A DNA stretch of 64,000 nucleotides, from the NCBI RefSeq assembly GCF_017086405.1, contig NZ_CP070973.1:1984001-2048000 (forward strand), given 5' to 3'. How positions within the stretch are numbered: the first letter of the stretch is position 1; each line of letters begins with the position of its first letter. The translations under genes were made by a program, and so were the position numbers. This document shows positions 62,121-64,000 of this stretch, piece by piece. The stretch is from Mycobacterium gordonae (lineage in GTDB: Bacteria; Actinomycetota; Actinomycetes; Mycobacteriales; Mycobacteriaceae). The notes beneath the pieces are model-generated. The model made no database searches. It had not been told where the DNA came from and saw only the letters and a list, made by a program, of their open reading frames with translations.

Positions 62121-62740
62121 ATGCTGAGCTGTTGCCGCGAGAGCTGGCTGATGTTTCCGACGAGATCCGTCGGGTGCCGCCGCCCCCGACGCCGCAGGTG
62201 CCGTCACCGTATGCCTGCCGGTTAGCCGACCCCGATTCCGACGCCGAGCTGATCGCCGAGTGGATGCGCGATCCGCGGTTGGTGCGCAACTGGGGCCAGC
62301 CCTGGCCGGCGTCCCAGTGGCGTGAATGTCTGCGCGCCCAACTTGCCGGCAGTTATTGCAGGCCGTTCATCGGCAGCATCGACGGGGTGGATCACGGCTA
62401 TGTCGAGTTGTATCGGGCCGCAAAAGATCTGGTCTCGACCCAATACGAATGTGACCCGTCGGATCTGGGGGTTCGGCTGGCGATGGCCGATTTGAAAGTC
62501 CTGAGTCAGGGCGTGGTGCTGCTGCTGCTGCCGCACTTCGTGGCCAGTGTGTTCAATGCCGACCCGCGGTGCCGTCGGATCATGTTCGATCCCGAACATC
62601 GCAATGCACCATTGCGCGAGTTCTGTGAGAAGGGCGGCTGCACCTATCTGGGCGAGCACGACAGCCTGGATCAGCGCCGTGCGCTGTATGTACTGCCTCG
62701 CACGCTCGATGACCTACCGCGAATCCGTGAGGCTCAGTAG
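62117..62740 (+). CDS. MbtK-like GNAT acetyltransferase
   Basis: 207 residues, clearly homologous to M. tuberculosis MbtK (Rv1347c), which acylates the lysine N-hydroxylation branch of mycobactin. Shared stretches include AEWMRDPRLVRNWGQPWPASQWRECLRAQLAGSY, GYVELYRAAKDLVSTQYECDPSDLGVRLAMADL, LLLPHFVASVF and RCRRIMFDPEHRNAPLREFCEKGGCTYLGEHDS, which hold the acyl-CoA site. The mbt genes are not in the window and the upstream partner is an LLM oxidoreductase, so it may be a paralogue for another hydroxamate or amine. Confidence 0.8.
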   Translation: MNAELLPRELADVSDEIRRVPPPPTPQVPSPYACRLADPDSDAELIAEWMRDPRLVRNWGQPWPASQWRECLRAQLAGSYCRPFIGSIDGVDHGYVELYRAAKDLVSTQYECDPSDLGVRLAMADLKVLSQGVVLLLLPHFVASVFNADPRCRRIMFDPEHRNAPLREFCEKGGCTYLGEHDSLDQRRALYVLPRTLDDLPRIREAQ

Positions 62741-63831
62741 TCGTACTCGGCCAGCGGTGTCTCGGGCATGCGTGGTGCGCCGTCCAGCGACATGGCCGCT
62801 GGCACCATCTCGCTTGTGACCAGTCCGTGGCGGGCCGTCAACTCGTCGATGACGGCGAAGCTGCGGGCGATCGCGTCGGGGGTGTCGACCACGATGGTCA
62901 TCAGCGGCACCTTACGGACGAGGTGAAACAGCTTGTCGCCGTGCGGTTTATGGTCGCCGTGGAAGCCCCAGATGCCGCGCAGTACCGTCGCGCCGCGCGC
63001 GGTTCGCGAGCGCATCAGTTGCTGCACGATTGCGCGGTGGATCGGCTGGGCCTCGTCGTCGTCGACGTCGGCGGTGTGCACCATCAGCTTCTGCCACAGC
63101 GTGCGCCCCTGGCTGTCGATGGGCGGTAGCTCCTGGGGGCGGGCGAACAACTCGCCGTCGCGTTTGCACAGCCGTACGCGTTCGACGGTCAGCAGTGGGT
63201 TCGGCAACAAGGCGGCCAGTTCGGTAGCTGCCGCTGACACCTGTGGGGGCAACCCGATGCCGATGATCATCTGCGGCACGTTGACATTGCGGCCGAAGAA
63301 CCTGGCCCGCTGGCGCTTGCCGAACGCGGTGCCGTCTACGCCGAGAAGGACTGTGGCGCCCGCGAATCCGTGCCGGTACAGCAGGTCGCAGACGGCCAGG
63401 TGCGCCGGCTTGCCGGCGGCGCGCACCTGCCGACCGACGTAGACGGTCAGTTTGGCGGCGTCTCCGGTGCGGCTGTCGATCTCGCTGAGCGCATCGGTGC
63501 CGCTGTCCCGGGTGATCAGGCGCGCCCGTTCCATCGTCACCAGCCCATGGCCGGTCATGGCGGCGACGTCGTCGACGAGCCCGCGGATCTTGGATTCGAC
63601 GTCGACCGCGACGATCGTCACCGGCGGGTCCTCGGACAGGCTCAGCGAGACGTCGCTGTGCAGGCCGCCGGTGGGCCCGAAGCTGGTGACTCCGCGCATC
63701 ATCACGCTGGTGGCCACGCCGCGGGCGCCGAAGAGGTCCAGCATCTCGTCGGCCAGGAATCGTTGCGGTGCGCCGACGGCGCGCTGGCGTTCGCCGAAGT
63801 AGGCGGTCAGCTTCAGGCTCTTCTCGCTCAT
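62734..63831 (-). CDS. DUF190 protein (triplicated domain)
   Basis: 365 residues containing three DUF190-type repeats (each of the LTAYFGERQRA...FLADEMLDLFGARGVATSVMMRGVTSFG kind, around 5-105, 125-220 and 245-345). DUF190 genes are genetic companions of crcB fluoride channels. The ATG at 63831 overlaps the crcB stop (ATGA), so the products are made together. Function of DUF190 is unproven but a fluoride role is inferred from this linkage. Confidence 0.85.
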   Translation of the reverse strand: MSEKSLKLTAYFGERQRAVGAPQRFLADEMLDLFGARGVATSVMMRGVTSFGPTGGLHSDVSLSLSEDPPVTIVAVDVESKIRGLVDDVAAMTGHGLVTMERARLITRDSGTDALSEIDSRTGDAAKLTVYVGRQVRAAGKPAHLAVCDLLYRHGFAGATVLLGVDGTAFGKRQRARFFGRNVNVPQMIIGIGLPPQVSAAATELAALLPNPLLTVERVRLCKRDGELFARPQELPPIDSQGRTLWQKLMVHTADVDDDEAQPIHRAIVQQLMRSRTARGATVLRGIWGFHGDHKPHGDKLFHLVRKVPLMTIVVDTPDAIARSFAVIDELTARHGLVTSEMVPAAMSLDGAPRMPETPLAEYDY

Positions 63832-64000
63832 ATCAGCCCCGCGATCCGTTGTCCGAGCAGCACCGCGCCCAGCCCGAGCAGGACGCTGACGGCGACATTG
63901 GCGAATGCCGCCAGCATCCGGCGTTCTTCGCCGAGGCGTTGAGTTTCCAGCATCCACGTGGAGAACGTGGTGTAGGCGCCGACGAAAGCGGTGCCGATCA
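63828..64000 (-). CDS. crcB: CrcB/FluC fluoride channel, 3' part
   Basis: About 56 C-terminal residues: IGTAFVGAYTTFSTWMLET is the channel hallmark (G..GAYTTFS carries the Phe and polar track), followed by a last membrane segment (VAVSVLLGLGAVLLG). The 5' part lies beyond the window. It is upstream of, and coupled to, the DUF190 gene. Confidence 0.85.
   Translation of the reverse strand, partial: IGTAFVGAYTTFSTWMLETQRLGEERRMLAAFANVAVSVLLGLGAVLLGQRIAGLI

Noticed and set aside
1..64000. CRISPR arrays, tRNA or rRNA genes
   Set aside because: No regularly spaced repeats, cloverleaf-like sequences or rRNA motifs were recognised by reading; a dedicated scan was not possible.

Overview
The window is high-GC DNA from a Mycobacterium, probably a slow grower, although the species cannot be fixed from sequence alone. 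The evidence is a PE-family secretion module (one PE protein and two PE-lipase fusions), mycobacterial DUFs, a mycofactocin-type short-chain dehydrogenase, a Ser/Thr protein kinase, an MbtK-like acetyltransferase, an AveC-type protein, and several F420-linked LLM and Ddn-type enzymes. No tRNA, rRNA or CRISPR array was seen.

Layout. 1-4.6 kb: three co-directional genes that look like a captured phage lysis cassette (LysB-like mycolyl-arabinogalactan esterase, an 873-residue four-module endolysin, a single-span membrane protein) with no phage structural genes in the window. 4.6-12.7 kb: PE protein, two PE-lipases, an acyltransferase, a Ser/Thr kinase with an MviN-like ectodomain, and a Tat lipoprotein amidase. 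12.8-18.8 kb: cell-envelope hydrolases and small conserved proteins. 19-27.9 kb: an SRPBCC-TetR pair behind a palindromic operator, an unrecognised 702-residue protein, dehydrogenases, an AveC-type membrane protein with a tiny leader-like gene, and a lytic transglycosylase. 28.4-35.3 kb: a likely catabolic region (HxlR regulator divergent from acyl-CoA-dehydrogenase-like, LLM and MDR genes; then an NAD(P)H-dependent dehydrogenase and a Rieske oxygenase divergent from a TetR gene). 35.3-41.8 kb: housekeeping and conserved genes including tocopherol-cyclase-like, DUF808, SelO and hemerythrin proteins. 41.8-45.7 kb: an arsenic island (Acr3, ArsR, TauD/TfdA dioxygenase, ArsI/CadI, a second ArsR, ArsC). 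46.6-50.4 kb: DUF732, patatin and band-7 proteins. 50.4-51.9 kb: an intact-looking IS110-family element. 52-54.8 kb: P450, gutted SDR, TetR and Ddn-like genes. 55-61.1 kb: flavin monooxygenase, sulfatase, SRPBCC and CitE-like genes. 61.2-64 kb: LLM oxidoreductase with an MbtK-like acetyltransferase, then DUF190 with the 3' end of crcB (fluoride channel), which runs off the window.

How the genes work together. The clearest functional unit is the arsenic island. Two genes on the minus strand (arsR-acr3 and arsC) share a near-identical promoter-operator with no room for a leader, and the arsI/second-arsR divergent region carries its own pair of related palindromes. A TauD-type dioxygenase is translationally coupled to arsI. 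Elsewhere, divergent regulator/enzyme pairs each carry a clean inverted repeat (19.09, 24.84, 28.93, 34.58, 53.4 kb). The window also holds at least five gene remnants (alcohol dehydrogenase, LLM, TetR, DapB-like dehydrogenase, SDR), so active gene decay is visible in the accessory enzyme families.
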